Positions 14,566 to 23,777 of a DNA stretch of 64,000 nucleotides are shown here, in pieces. Origin of the DNA: Candidatus Gastranaerophilales bacterium (GTDB lineage: Bacteria; Cyanobacteriota; Vampirovibrionia; Gastranaerophilales; Gastranaerophilaceae); NCBI GenBank assembly GCA_944325105.1, contig CALUYW010000003.1:1-64000 (forward strand), written 5' to 3'. A program made the position numbers and the translations under genes. Position 1 is the first letter of the stretch; every line of letters begins with the position of its first letter. Under the pieces are notes generated by a model. The model saw only the letters and a program-made list of their open reading frames with translations, searched no databases and had not been told where the DNA came from.

Positions 14566-17500
14566 ATGAAACTTAAGCACAAAAAATTAACTTCATTGTT
14601 GATTTTACTCAGTTTTTTAAGTTACATGCCCCTATCAACAACAACTGCAATGGCTATTGATGCAGGCACATTGCCAACATTAGATAATTCAATTAACGGT
14701 TCTGTAACTACTGACGGCAACAGAATGGATGTTACAGTTCAAGGCGGTTCAGGTACCGTTGGCCAGTTTGACTGGAAAGACTTTAACGTAGGTTCAGGCG
14801 CTCACGTTAACTTCGGATTTACAGGCAACTCACAAACATCCCTAAACCGTGTACTTGCATCAGGCGGTCTTTCACAAATATACGGTAAATTAACAAACTC
14901 TTGCGCAGGCGGCGACTGCTCAAGCTATATGGGTACAGGTAAAGTTATCTTAATCAACCCTAACGGTATATTATTCGGTAACGGTGCAACTGTAGACTTA
15001 AACTCATTTACAGCTACAACTTTTGACCTTAAAGGTGCAAAAAATATCAGCGACTTATCACCTGCCGAACTTGAAGCATATAAAGCTCAAATAAATGTAG
15101 TTAACGGCAAACCTGCCGATATGGTTATGAATGCTCACTTCATTAGAGACGGCGTACTTAAAACTGTTGACGGCGCTGCAGTAACTGTTGACGGTGCTAA
15201 AATGAATATCGACAAATCTCTTGCACTTGCAGCAGATAATGTTAACATCTACAAAGATTCTTTAATTAAAACAAATCTTAATTACAACTACGGCGGCAAA
15301 CAAGACCCCGAAAAACATAACCAATCATTCTCAAATGTAAGAATCGTTACAAGCGATGGTGTTAACTTCAATTATGATTTAAACGGATATATAAGAAACC
15401 ACACAGCTAACTCAAACAGCAACCCCAAAGTCACAAACAACATAAACATTGATGGCGCTACAATTCAATCAGGTGCAGTAACTATTGAAAACGCAGGAAC
15501 AAAATCAGGCTCTAACGTAAATATCAAAAATTCAATTGTTAAAGGCTATAAACTTGTTAACAACGAATACGGCGACATTATTATTAAAGGTAAAGAAGAT
15601 GTAACAATTGCCGATTCACACCTTCAAACAAACAACACTTACCATGAAGGAGACGGCAAAGATACATATTCACAAAATGGCGGCAGAATCGCAATCAGTG
15701 CAGGTAACAATGTTAATTTAACAAATACAAAAATTGAATCTGCCTACTCTAACAAAAACTACTCAAACTTAGAAGAAGGCTTAAATGCAGGTGACATTAC
15801 AATTTCAGCAAATAAAGGCAATGTAACTGCTGAAAATACAAATGTTCACGCCAAAGGTAATCTTCTTGTTGCGGCTGCAGGCAAAATAAACGCTAAAGAC
15901 TCTGTATTAAGAGCAAGAAACCACTCTGACCACGATGCAAGCGCTGAAAAACTTCTTAAAAAAGTTGAATTAACCGCAAACAACGGCGTAACTCTTGACA
16001 ACACTTACACAGAATCTTCAGACTACACAACAGTATACACACCCGGCAGCATCGACATTAAAAACGGCTCTGTTATGTATACACCCAACAAAGCCCTTAA
16101 CCTCTACGGCTCTAACACAACAATTGCCGATTCAACTCTTGTATACAACGGTCTGAACTTCGTTCACCCCTCAGGTATGGTAAACAACGTTACAATTAAA
16201 GGCTCAACAGCTCTTAATGACAAAACTCCCTACGCTGACGGTTTAAAACTCACTACAAACGGCAATTTGACAATCGATAACAACAACCTCCTGAAAAAAG
16301 ATTTCACGGCAAAGGTTGAAATGGATCCCGATACTCTTGATATGAAAGTCAAATTAAGCGAAGGTCAAAATCAAGACAATATTACTCTTGAATCCACAGG
16401 CGGCAAAGTTACAATCAAAAATAACTCCGATATCAAAACAAACAAAGGCGATATCACAGCTAACGCCCTCAACAGCACAAAAGGCGAAGTATTCGTTCAA
16501 AACTCAAAACTCGCTGCCAAAGGCAACATCAACTTAAACCAAGCATTAACTCACAATGCAGGTACTCACATCACAAAAGACTCTTCATTGAGCGCTAAAA
16601 ATATCAACATCACAACTAAAAACGCTGACGCTGACATCAACGCAGACATCGATAACTTTGCTAACTTAAGCTACAGTGAACGCTTAGCGCTTAACGCAGG
16701 CAGAGACAACAATATCACAGGCACAGGCAACCTAAATGCTCAAAGAGTTGACTTCAATGCTACAAGAAACAACAACATCAACATTACAGGTAATGTAACA
16801 ACTGATGATGTAGTATTCAACGGTCACGTTAACAACATCACAGCTACAGGCAACGTAACTCTTAAAAACTCAACAATAAAAGCTAAAGATACAGCAGCTC
16901 CTGAAAATACAAAAACAAACATCAACGCAGGCGGCAACTTTACAACTGACAAAACAGTTCTAAAAGTAAACGGTACAAAACTTATCGCTAACGCTGATAA
17001 AGATACAGACATCGTATTAGCAGGCGCTAACAACAAAAAAGCAGGTATCGAAATCAACGCAAAATACACAAGCGACCAACTTTCAAACAAAACAGTTACA
17101 ATCAACGCAGCTGATAACGTACTTGCAATATCAAAAATCAAATCAGGTAACTTGAACCTTGACTCTAATGATACATTCCTTGCAGCTCTTACTAACTTAA
17201 CATCTTCAGATTTAGAAGGAGTTACGGCTGACGCATCAGGCAGAGCATACATTGAAGTTGCTAACTGGGGTAAATTCAACTTAGACCCAATGGATGAATA
17301 TGAAACAGAATTCAACCAACCAAACGACTTCACATACACTGACCACTTTGTACCCGGCAAACGTCAACCCGAAGCAGGTAATGCAATCGATACATTCAAA
17401 AAGCACTTCATTGAATTTGATTCAAACGGTGTAACTGAAAAATTCCTACTGGTTTATGAAAAACCGTTCGGATGCGAAGAACCTCCTGTAGTTAATCCTC

Positions 17501-17715
17501 CGGAAGATAACTTCGACCCCGGCATCAGCAGCGACCTTGACAGCTTAATCAACCAATTACGTTTACCTCGTCAATTGGAACCCACTTCAAGAATAGCACC
17601 AATCGCTAACAACACTACAGACCCAACATCAGGTATCGTTAACGCAGCTGCAAGAATCGAAGTAGATGAAAATGCTACAACAACAAAAGACGATGAAGAT
17701 GAATTTGAAATTTAG
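14566..17715 (+). CDS. TpsA filamentous haemagglutinin-type adhesin
   Basis: A 1049-residue secreted exoprotein. A signal peptide (about 1-31, ending TAMA) is followed by the TPS domain recognised by TpsB, with FDWKDFNVGSGAHVNFGF, SLNRVLASGGLSQIYGKL and the hallmark NPNGILFGNGA. The remainder is a long right-handed beta-helix of repeats rich in Asn, Thr and Val (NVTAENTNVHAKGNLLVAAA and similar). The C-terminus has a Pro-rich segment (EEPPVVNPPEDNF) and an acidic tail ending DDEDEFEI. No toxin domain is visible, so this is probably an adhesin. The large minus-strand frame inside it is a shadow. Confidence 0.93.
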   Translation: MKLKHKKLTSLLILLSFLSYMPLSTTTAMAIDAGTLPTLDNSINGSVTTDGNRMDVTVQGGSGTVGQFDWKDFNVGSGAHVNFGFTGNSQTSLNRVLASGGLSQIYGKLTNSCAGGDCSSYMGTGKVILINPNGILFGNGATVDLNSFTATTFDLKGAKNISDLSPAELEAYKAQINVVNGKPADMVMNAHFIRDGVLKTVDGAAVTVDGAKMNIDKSLALAADNVNIYKDSLIKTNLNYNYGGKQDPEKHNQSFSNVRIVTSDGVNFNYDLNGYIRNHTANSNSNPKVTNNINIDGATIQSGAVTIENAGTKSGSNVNIKNSIVKGYKLVNNEYGDIIIKGKEDVTIADSHLQTNNTYHEGDGKDTYSQNGGRIAISAGNNVNLTNTKIESAYSNKNYSNLEEGLNAGDITISANKGNVTAENTNVHAKGNLLVAAAGKINAKDSVLRARNHSDHDASAEKLLKKVELTANNGVTLDNTYTESSDYTTVYTPGSIDIKNGSVMYTPNKALNLYGSNTTIADSTLVYNGLNFVHPSGMVNNVTIKGSTALNDKTPYADGLKLTTNGNLTIDNNNLLKKDFTAKVEMDPDTLDMKVKLSEGQNQDNITLESTGGKVTIKNNSDIKTNKGDITANALNSTKGEVFVQNSKLAAKGNINLNQALTHNAGTHITKDSSLSAKNINITTKNADADINADIDNFANLSYSERLALNAGRDNNITGTGNLNAQRVDFNATRNNNINITGNVTTDDVVFNGHVNNITATGNVTLKNSTIKAKDTAAPENTKTNINAGGNFTTDKTVLKVNGTKLIANADKDTDIVLAGANNKKAGIEINAKYTSDQLSNKTVTINAADNVLAISKIKSGNLNLDSNDTFLAALTNLTSSDLEGVTADASGRAYIEVANWGKFNLDPMDEYETEFNQPNDFTYTDHFVPGKRQPEAGNAIDTFKKHFIEFDSNGVTEKFLLVYEKPFGCEEPPVVNPPEDNFDPGISSDLDSLINQLRLPRQLEPTSRIAPIANNTTDPTSGIVNAAARIEVDENATTTKDDEDEFEI

Positions 17716-17733
17716 TTCATAATCTGAATCTAA

Positions 17734-17765
17734 AACGCCCTCAAACAAGAGGGCGTTTTTTTATT
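17734..17765 (+). terminator. Terminator of tpsA
   Basis: AACGCCCTC (17734-17742) and GAGGGCGTT (17749-17757) form a perfect 9-bp stem with a 6-nt loop, followed by a T-run. Confidence 0.92.
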
Positions 17766-17818
17766 GTAAAAATATCATACAAATGATAGTATTTATTTTA
17801 AAAAATATTTGATATAAA

Positions 17819-19933
17819 ATGACTGTGATGCAAAAAAGCTATTTTCAAAAAGGACTATTAATATCCCTATTCTGTATATCTTTGTCACTTCCTCCGGCTG
17901 CTGACGCCGAGTTTGCAGCAACAAACTGCCAAGCATGTCAAAAAGACGGTTGGAGAGCAGCAAAAGTATACTCTCTTGAAAAACAATTACGCCAAAATGA
18001 AGACCCGGATACTGTAAAACAGTATGTCAACATTCAAAAAAGGCGCTCGACATATTTTAAAATATTCAAAAGAGATAACATAAAAGCATGTGACAACTTG
18101 CGCTCAGCTTTGTACTTTTTAAGAAGAGATAAAAATTCAAACGAGTATAAAAATACCTTAGACAAACTAAACGCTTTGATAGAAAAAGCAGGTTTTCAAA
18201 ATGACGACTTCAACAGGCTTGAAGTAGCAAAAAATCTATATCTTGAATGTGAATGGTATGCAAGTGCTTATGAATTTGAAGAATTAATCGAAAAAGGCTT
18301 TGAGTGTGCCGTATGTTTTGAATATTTAGGCGACATCGAACAAAAAACAAACTTAAACAAAGAAGCATCTCTTAAATATTACAAAAAATCCCTTGAATAC
18401 AATCCGAATAACGCATCAGCATTATTTAAAGTAGCAACTGTTTTAAACAGTATGAACAAAGAAGATTTAGCCCTTGAATATTACACAAAAGCAATAAATC
18501 TCACCGACGACCCTGAAATATTAAAAAAAGGCATAAGCGTATTTACCCGCGCAGTTAAGAACAAACCAAGAAACGCCAACCTGTATGAAATTCTTGGCGC
18601 AACGTATGAAAAAACAGGCGACTACAAAAAAACGTACGAACTATACCAGAGGGCAATTTCTCTCAATCCTAAAGATATTTTCTTAAAATATCGCCTTGGC
18701 GGACTTTTATATGAAACAAAACAATATCCTCAGGCAACACGTATATATGACGATATTTTAAGAGATAATCTCTATGAATCTCAAATTCGCGCCGGCAAAG
18801 CAAAAAGCTTACTTGCTCTTGGTCAGACAAATGCAGCGCTCAAGGAATATCAGGTAATTCTTGCCATATACCCCGATTCAAAACAGGCAAAATATGGAAT
18901 TTATGAGATTTTCAAAGGCAAAAAAGACCTTGACTTTATCATAGACAATTTTTACCCTCTAAATGAGAATTTTGTACCGTCAAGTGATTTTTATGCCGAC
19001 TTTGCAGAACTTTTGACAAGTCTGGATAATAATAGCGATGCTATAGAACTTTACAAAAAAGCAATAAACAAAAATCCAAAAAACGCAAAAGCCTATTTAA
19101 AATTGTATGAAATATATGAACTTGCAGGAAAAGACTCGCAAGCTCATGAACTTATCAAAAAGGCCTACAAAAATCTGCCTGACAATAAGGAAATCAAGAA
19201 AGTTTTTTTTTATCTCAACAAAAACACGCAAACAAAAAAGGACGACTTAGCTCTTCACTATTTAAAAGAAAAACAATGGGCTAAGGCAATTAAAATATAC
19301 GAGCAGATAGAACCGAAAACAAGCCAGATTTACATAACTATGGCAGGCTGCTACAAGAATTTAAAAAACTATAAAAAATCTGTTGAATATTATAAAAAAG
19401 CCCTTACGCTTGATGACAAGCAGTCTGATGCATATTACTCTCTTGCTCTTGTTTACCTTGAGCAAAAAAGCCCAAAACTTGCTCAGACAATGCTGTCTAA
19501 GGCAGTTGAACTCGACCCTAAAAATGTTAAAGCTATTAAGCTTCTAAACTACCTGAGCGGACAGATTGTAACGGATATCTTGAACGAAGCTTACAATTAT
19601 TACGAAAAGAAACAGTATGAAAAAGCCATAAATGTAATGAATGAAGCCGCAAAGCGCTTCCCACAAGACCCTCAAGTTTATTATTACAGAGGCATAATAC
19701 TTGAAGCCATGGGACTTTATCCGCAAGCCATTAAAGATTATAAATCTTCGGTAAGATTAAGCAGAGGCTTTGGTTTGGGGTACTATTCAATGGCAAAGGC
19801 ATATGAAAAAATAAGCAGAGAGCGCGAAGCACTTGAAGCATATGAAAAATACCTTGCAACCGACCCCAGAGAAGAAGAACTTATAAAAGAAGCACAAAAG
19901 AAAGTTATAGAACTTGGTGAAAAATACTATTAA
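17819..19933 (+). CDS. Exported tetratricopeptide-repeat protein
   Basis: About 704 residues. A signal peptide (MQKSYFQKGLLISLFCISLS and on to about residue 30) is followed by a CxxC pair (TNCQACQKDGW) and some fourteen TPR units, for example ASLKYYKKSLEYNPNNASAL and KKSVEYYKKALTLDDKQSDA. Such proteins scaffold envelope or secretion complexes. The start is uncertain: ATG 17819 directly follows a TATAAA box, and ATG 17828 in the same frame gives a better signal peptide. Neither has a ribosome site, so the message may be leaderless. The kdsB gene follows after 9 bp. Confidence 0.8.
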   Translation: MTVMQKSYFQKGLLISLFCISLSLPPAADAEFAATNCQACQKDGWRAAKVYSLEKQLRQNEDPDTVKQYVNIQKRRSTYFKIFKRDNIKACDNLRSALYFLRRDKNSNEYKNTLDKLNALIEKAGFQNDDFNRLEVAKNLYLECEWYASAYEFEELIEKGFECAVCFEYLGDIEQKTNLNKEASLKYYKKSLEYNPNNASALFKVATVLNSMNKEDLALEYYTKAINLTDDPEILKKGISVFTRAVKNKPRNANLYEILGATYEKTGDYKKTYELYQRAISLNPKDIFLKYRLGGLLYETKQYPQATRIYDDILRDNLYESQIRAGKAKSLLALGQTNAALKEYQVILAIYPDSKQAKYGIYEIFKGKKDLDFIIDNFYPLNENFVPSSDFYADFAELLTSLDNNSDAIELYKKAINKNPKNAKAYLKLYEIYELAGKDSQAHELIKKAYKNLPDNKEIKKVFFYLNKNTQTKKDDLALHYLKEKQWAKAIKIYEQIEPKTSQIYITMAGCYKNLKNYKKSVEYYKKALTLDDKQSDAYYSLALVYLEQKSPKLAQTMLSKAVELDPKNVKAIKLLNYLSGQIVTDILNEAYNYYEKKQYEKAINVMNEAAKRFPQDPQVYYYRGIILEAMGLYPQAIKDYKSSVRLSRGFGLGYYSMAKAYEKISREREALEAYEKYLATDPREEELIKEAQKKVIELGEKYY

Positions 19934-19942
19934 GGAAAAATT

Positions 19943-20668
19943 ATGGAAAAAACAGTCATTATAATACCTGCAAGATACTCGTCAACAAGACTTAAAGGCA
20001 AATTGCTTATGGAAGTAAAAAATAAACCCATTATTCAGTGGGTGTGGGAAGCAGCCAAAAAGTCAAAACTTGCAGACGAAGTTATTATAGCGACCGATTC
20101 CGAACTTATCTTAAATAAAGCTCTTGAATTTGGAGCAAAAGCCGAGATGACATCATCTGAACATAAATCCGGTTCGGATAGAATATGCGAAGTGGCTAAA
20201 CGTCATCAAGAGTTTAAATATATTTTGAACATGCAAGGGGATGAACCCCAAATAACTCCCGAGGTTATCGACCTTGCTATAGCAACATTAAAAAACGGTG
20301 ATTGCGACATTTCTACCCTTGTAAGGCAAATAACCGACCCTGAGCAGATTAACGACCCAAATTGTGTCAAATGCGTATTTGATAATGATTTTAGAGCGCT
20401 TTATTTTTCCCGCTGCCCTATACCATACCCAAGAAACCCACAAGACGCAAAATACTATGCGCACATTGGAATATACGGATACAAAAGGGAATCCTTACTT
20501 AAAATGACTTCTCTTGAACAATCAGACATTGAAAAAGCGGAAAGCCTTGAACAACTTCGTGCGCTTAAAAATTCTATGACAATAAAAGTAGCTCTTACAA
20601 AACTAAATCCTATCGGGATAGATACCCAACAGGATTTAGATAAATTTATTAACTCACAAAACGACTAA
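19943..20668 (+). CDS. kdsB: 3-deoxy-manno-octulosonate cytidylyltransferase
   Basis: A 241-residue enzyme that activates Kdo as CMP-Kdo for lipopolysaccharide inner-core synthesis in the cytoplasm. The nucleotide-binding start IIIPARYSSTRLKGKLL and the family blocks SGSDRICEVA, ILNMQGDEPQ, YFSRCPIPYPR and HIGIYGYKRE are all present, and the length is normal. AAGGAAA precedes the start, and the gene follows the TPR gene in one operon. It indicates a diderm envelope with LPS. It ends tail to tail with the pilin gene with no spacer. Confidence 0.95.
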   Translation: MEKTVIIIPARYSSTRLKGKLLMEVKNKPIIQWVWEAAKKSKLADEVIIATDSELILNKALEFGAKAEMTSSEHKSGSDRICEVAKRHQEFKYILNMQGDEPQITPEVIDLAIATLKNGDCDISTLVRQITDPEQINDPNCVKCVFDNDFRALYFSRCPIPYPRNPQDAKYYAHIGIYGYKRESLLKMTSLEQSDIEKAESLEQLRALKNSMTIKVALTKLNPIGIDTQQDLDKFINSQND

Positions 20669-20917
20669 TTAATTGCCGCTTCTTACTACACATTTTGAAT
20701 TCGCACTGTCCCAAGTGTAACCGGTACCAAGACCCTTGCAATATGTCTCAGCTGCATTTTCCGTTGTAGCTTCTACATCATCTCCAACACCTGTTACCGC
20801 AGTATTCACTTTCTGACCTAAGAATTGCAACGCAGTAATGGCGATTACCGTAACCAATGCAAGAATCAGTGCGTACTCCACTAAACTCTGCGCTTTACTT
20901 TTCTTTGCGAAATTCAT
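20669..20917 (-). CDS. Flp/Fap-type pilin with C-terminal cysteine pair
   Basis: An 82-residue prepilin. The basic leader MNFAKKSKA is followed by QSLVEYALILALVTVIAITA. Cleavage after A9 would place E14 at the usual +5 glutamate of the Flp motif. Beyond the hydrophobic helix is an extension with C60 and C76 (TYCKGLGTGYTW, SKCVVRSGN), longer than most Flp pilins and able to form a disulfide loop. It is likely the major subunit of the Tad pilus assembled by genes 15-22 kb away. AAGGAAA precedes the start. Confidence 0.88.
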   Translation of the reverse strand: MNFAKKSKAQSLVEYALILALVTVIAITALQFLGQKVNTAVTGVGDDVEATTENAAETYCKGLGTGYTWDSANSKCVVRSGN

Positions 20918-20947
20918 TAAAAACTTTCCTTATTACTTTATACTTGT

Positions 20948-20975
20948 ATTTTACCATACTTTTATTTTATGTAAA
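20948..20975 (-). promoter_or_regulatory. Sigma-70-type promoter of the pilin gene
   Basis: On the minus strand TTTACA (20975-20970) and TAAAAT (20953-20948) are 16 bp apart, 30 bp upstream of the pilin ATG. The -35 box overlaps a perfect 8-bp inverted repeat (20968-20975 and 20980-20987) that may be an operator or the end of the upstream aminotransferase transcript. Confidence 0.65.
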
Positions 20976-20980
20976 TAATT

Positions 20981-22168
20981 TTACATATATCTGATACCTG
21001 CTTTATCCAGTCTTCTAAATGCTTCTTTTAACCTTTCAGTGGGTTGCACAATAGAAACTCTGAAATGGTCATCGCTATAGTCACCAAATGCAATACCCGG
21101 AGTAAACATAACCCCTGTTTTAAACAGAACTTCTTTACAAAACTCTTTAGAGTGTCTGCCTGTTGGAACTTTTAGCCAAAAATACATAGTAGCAGAGCTT
21201 CTTTTCATATGCCAACCAAGTTTATTAAAGCCTTGTGCCACTATTTCACGACGAGAATTATACTTGTCCATAATTTCCCGAACATATTTATAATCCATCT
21301 CAAGCGCTGCTATACAAGCGTCTTGAACAATTGAGGATGTACCGTAGTCAATGTTAGACTTCATAGCATATAAAACATCTATAAATTCTTTATTACCGAC
21401 TGCAAAACCTGCTCTCCAGCCTGCCATATTAAATGTTTTTGAGAATGAATGAAACTCAATTGCTATATCTTTAGCACCTTCAATATTAAAGATACTCAAA
21501 GGTCTGTAGTTATCGTAGCAAACTTCCCCGTAAGCTAAATCTGATACAAGCAGGATGTTATATTTTTTACAATATGCCACCATTTTTTCCAAAAATTCTC
21601 TTGGAGCAGTAGCGCCCGTTGGATTATTGGGATAATTTATAAAAAACATTTTTGCTTTTCTTGCAATATCTTCAGGAATTGAGTCAAGGTCGGGAAGATA
21701 GTCATTTTCATCCGTTAGAGGAACATGGTACACTTGCGCACCTGCTACCCAGCTACCACGAGAAAGTACAGGATAATATGGGTCAGGAACTATGTTTATG
21801 TCCCCGGGGTCAGAATAAGCCATAGCAATGTTTGCAAGACCCTCTTTTTCACCGATTAGAGTTTGAACTTCTTTTATCGGGTCAATATCTACGTTGTATC
21901 TGTCTTTCATCCACTTTGCGATAGCACGCCTAAAGTCATCCTTGCCTCTAAAGCTCGGGTAACCGTGACTTTCAGGCATTTGGATAGATTTTAGCGCAGC
22001 ATCTACTACAGGTTTTGGCGTAGCACCGTCAGGATTGCCTATGCCAAGGTCAATAAGGTCAATACCCTGTGCACGAGCCTCATCTTTCCATTCGTTAAGT
22101 TCTGCAAAGATATATTTTGGTATTTCTAAAATTCTTTTTGAAGGCTTAATTTTATATAAAGTTTCCAT
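20981..22168 (-). CDS. Class I/II aminotransferase, LL-diaminopimelate aminotransferase-like
   Basis: A 395-residue PLP enzyme. The N-terminus (RILEIPKYIFAELNEWKDEA, then IDLIDLGIGNPD) and the PLP-lysine motif SFSKTFNMAGWRAGFAVGN are close to the DapL branch (the short form found in Firmicutes and archaea) that makes LL-diaminopimelate for lysine and peptidoglycan. NYPNNPTGA and the C-terminal R in HFRVSIV complete the substrate and cofactor contacts. Alanine or aspartate aminotransferases of the same branch cannot be excluded. AAGGAG precedes the start. Confidence 0.85.
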   Translation of the reverse strand: METLYKIKPSKRILEIPKYIFAELNEWKDEARAQGIDLIDLGIGNPDGATPKPVVDAALKSIQMPESHGYPSFRGKDDFRRAIAKWMKDRYNVDIDPIKEVQTLIGEKEGLANIAMAYSDPGDINIVPDPYYPVLSRGSWVAGAQVYHVPLTDENDYLPDLDSIPEDIARKAKMFFINYPNNPTGATAPREFLEKMVAYCKKYNILLVSDLAYGEVCYDNYRPLSIFNIEGAKDIAIEFHSFSKTFNMAGWRAGFAVGNKEFIDVLYAMKSNIDYGTSSIVQDACIAALEMDYKYVREIMDKYNSRREIVAQGFNKLGWHMKRSSATMYFWLKVPTGRHSKEFCKEVLFKTGVMFTPGIAFGDYSDDHFRVSIVQPTERLKEAFRRLDKAGIRYM

Positions 22169-22213
22169 TTTATTCTCCTTAATCTAAATATTTTATCATT
22201 ATAAGTTTTTATT

Positions 22214-23203
22214 TCACTCAACTATATTAAGTATCTCATTTGCTTTTGAAATTATGTTGTATCGCTCATAAATGAGCTTTCTCGCTCGTGCGCTAATTTT
22301 TTTGCGCTCAAGCGGGTTATTTAGGTAGTATTTTATTTTATCAATTAAATCGTTTTTATCTTCATAGCAAACAATTACATCTTCTAAATCAAGATTTTTA
22401 ATATCATCTCTCTTATCGCAGAGCAAAAATCCGCCGCAGGCAAGAACTTCAAAAGTTCGATAGTTAAGAGAGCTCTCGCCCTGAAGATTTATATTGAGGT
22501 TGATTTTTGACATGTTATAAACTTTTGAGAGGGAATTTTGCTCTGATATAAAGCCGCGAAAAGAGTTTTTATAATTTAAAAGCTCATCGTTGCTAAGATA
22601 TTTTTTCATCTGGTCTACACTTGTTTCAAAGTGCTTAGGGTATGAAAAAATCTTTAGTTTATCGGGAAAATTTTTAATAACAACACTTAAAATCTCTTGT
22701 CTTATATCGCTTAAGGGGCGGCCTAAAAAAGTTATATCGTATTTTTTTTCTAAATCTAAATCTTTATAAATCTCGCAATCGACACATATGGGGAAATATT
22801 TTGACTTTGTATTTTTAAAATCCTTTAAGTATTTTTTGTCCCAAAAAATAAGCTCGACGTTTCGCTTGTGTTTATCTATAAACTGCTCAAATTTTTCTTT
22901 TAAGCTCAAATCCCCCGATAGCGAGTAGTTTGATAAAGGATTATCTGCAAAGTAGTGAATGAGTTTTATGTTTTTGTTAGATTTTATGAGATTTTGCACA
23001 AAATTAAGCGCATCATCATTTATCATATAGCCGTAATCATAAGAAAGTACAAAATCAAAATCGCACACAGGAAGGTTTTTCAGCTCTCTTACATCAACAA
23101 AAGTCGTATTGTGAGCATTGTTATTGTCAAAACCCTTTTTAAAACCCTTTAAAATGAGCTCTCCTGCGATACTTATAGGTGATATGATTAAAATATTTGC
23201 CAT
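22214..23203 (-). CDS. CgeB-like glycosyltransferase
   Basis: A 329-residue GT-B type protein. The C-terminal half carries the family signature SSLNYRTFEVLACGGFLLCD followed by DLIDKIKYYLNNPLERKKIS. The N-terminal half has alternating strands and helices (VDVRELKNLPVCDFDFVLSY). It probably transfers a sugar from a nucleotide donor to an envelope or protein acceptor. The donor is unknown. It stands alone between the aminotransferase and rpsP. No strong ribosome site is visible. Confidence 0.75.
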   Translation of the reverse strand: MANILIISPISIAGELILKGFKKGFDNNNAHNTTFVDVRELKNLPVCDFDFVLSYDYGYMINDDALNFVQNLIKSNKNIKLIHYFADNPLSNYSLSGDLSLKEKFEQFIDKHKRNVELIFWDKKYLKDFKNTKSKYFPICVDCEIYKDLDLEKKYDITFLGRPLSDIRQEILSVVIKNFPDKLKIFSYPKHFETSVDQMKKYLSNDELLNYKNSFRGFISEQNSLSKVYNMSKINLNINLQGESSLNYRTFEVLACGGFLLCDKRDDIKNLDLEDVIVCYEDKNDLIDKIKYYLNNPLERKKISARARKLIYERYNIISKANEILNIVE

Positions 23204-23225
23204 TTTGTCCTAAAAAATTTTATAT

Positions 23226-23255
23226 AAAAAAATTGAGCCTCGATTTGAGGCTCAA
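23226..23255 (-). terminator. Terminator of rpsP
   Basis: On the minus strand TTGAGCCTC (23255-23247) pairs perfectly with GAGGCTCAA (23241-23233) over a 5-nt loop, followed by seven T. Confidence 0.93.
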
Positions 23256-23274
23256 TAAAGTGTTCTTTTCGATA

Positions 23275-23664
23275 TTATTCGTTAGCTTCACCCGCCTCAA
23301 CTTGCGCCTCTTCTGCTGCCGCAGCTTCTTGCGCCGCTGCCGCTTCCGCTTCAGCTGCTTTTTGGGCTTCAAGTTTGGCTTGAGCTTTTTTAGATAGTTT
23401 CACTGTTTCTTTTTTGTTATAAATCAATTTACCTTCTTCATCACAGTTTTTCATAAGGTAAGTAACTGTAGCTGTAGGTTGAGCACCTTTTTTTACCCAT
23501 TCTTGTGCTGAAGCTAAGTTTAATTTCATTTCTTTTGTCTTGGGGTTGTAATGTCCAAGTTCTTCTATAGGTGCGCCTTCTCTTTTGCAGCGACCGTCAA
23601 TAACCACTATACGGTAAGTGGGGTTCTTTTTATATCCTAGTCTTTTTAGTCTAATCTTAACCAC
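23275..23664 (-). CDS. rpsP: 30S ribosomal protein S16
   Basis: A 129-residue S16 with the usual core VKIRLKRLGYKKNPTYRIVV, then RCKREGAPIEELGHYNPKTK and VKKGAQPTATVTYLM. Beyond residue 85 there is an Ala/Glu-rich extension (EAEAAAAQEAAAAEEAQVE), so the protein is longer than the usual 80-90 residues. The start codon is GTG, with AGGAG 13 nt upstream, a rather long spacing. It lies 113 bp downstream of ffh, a common pairing, but rimM, trmD and rplS do not follow. Confidence 0.95.
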   Translation of the reverse strand: MVKIRLKRLGYKKNPTYRIVVIDGRCKREGAPIEELGHYNPKTKEMKLNLASAQEWVKKGAQPTATVTYLMKNCDEEGKLIYNKKETVKLSKKAQAKLEAQKAAEAEAAAAQEAAAAEEAQVEAGEANE

Positions 23665-23777
23665 TTCTTTTTCTTATCTCCTTAAGTCATTAGTAATTGA
23701 TTATAAGATAATCAAAACACAAGCAAGATTTATTTGCAAGCAAATTTGCTAAATTTACTTGACATTTTAAAAAAAGT

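Noticed and set aside
16824..17360. 178-codon minus-strand frame inside tpsA
   Set aside because: Shadow of a long compositionally biased adhesin gene; no ribosome site and no recognisable domain.
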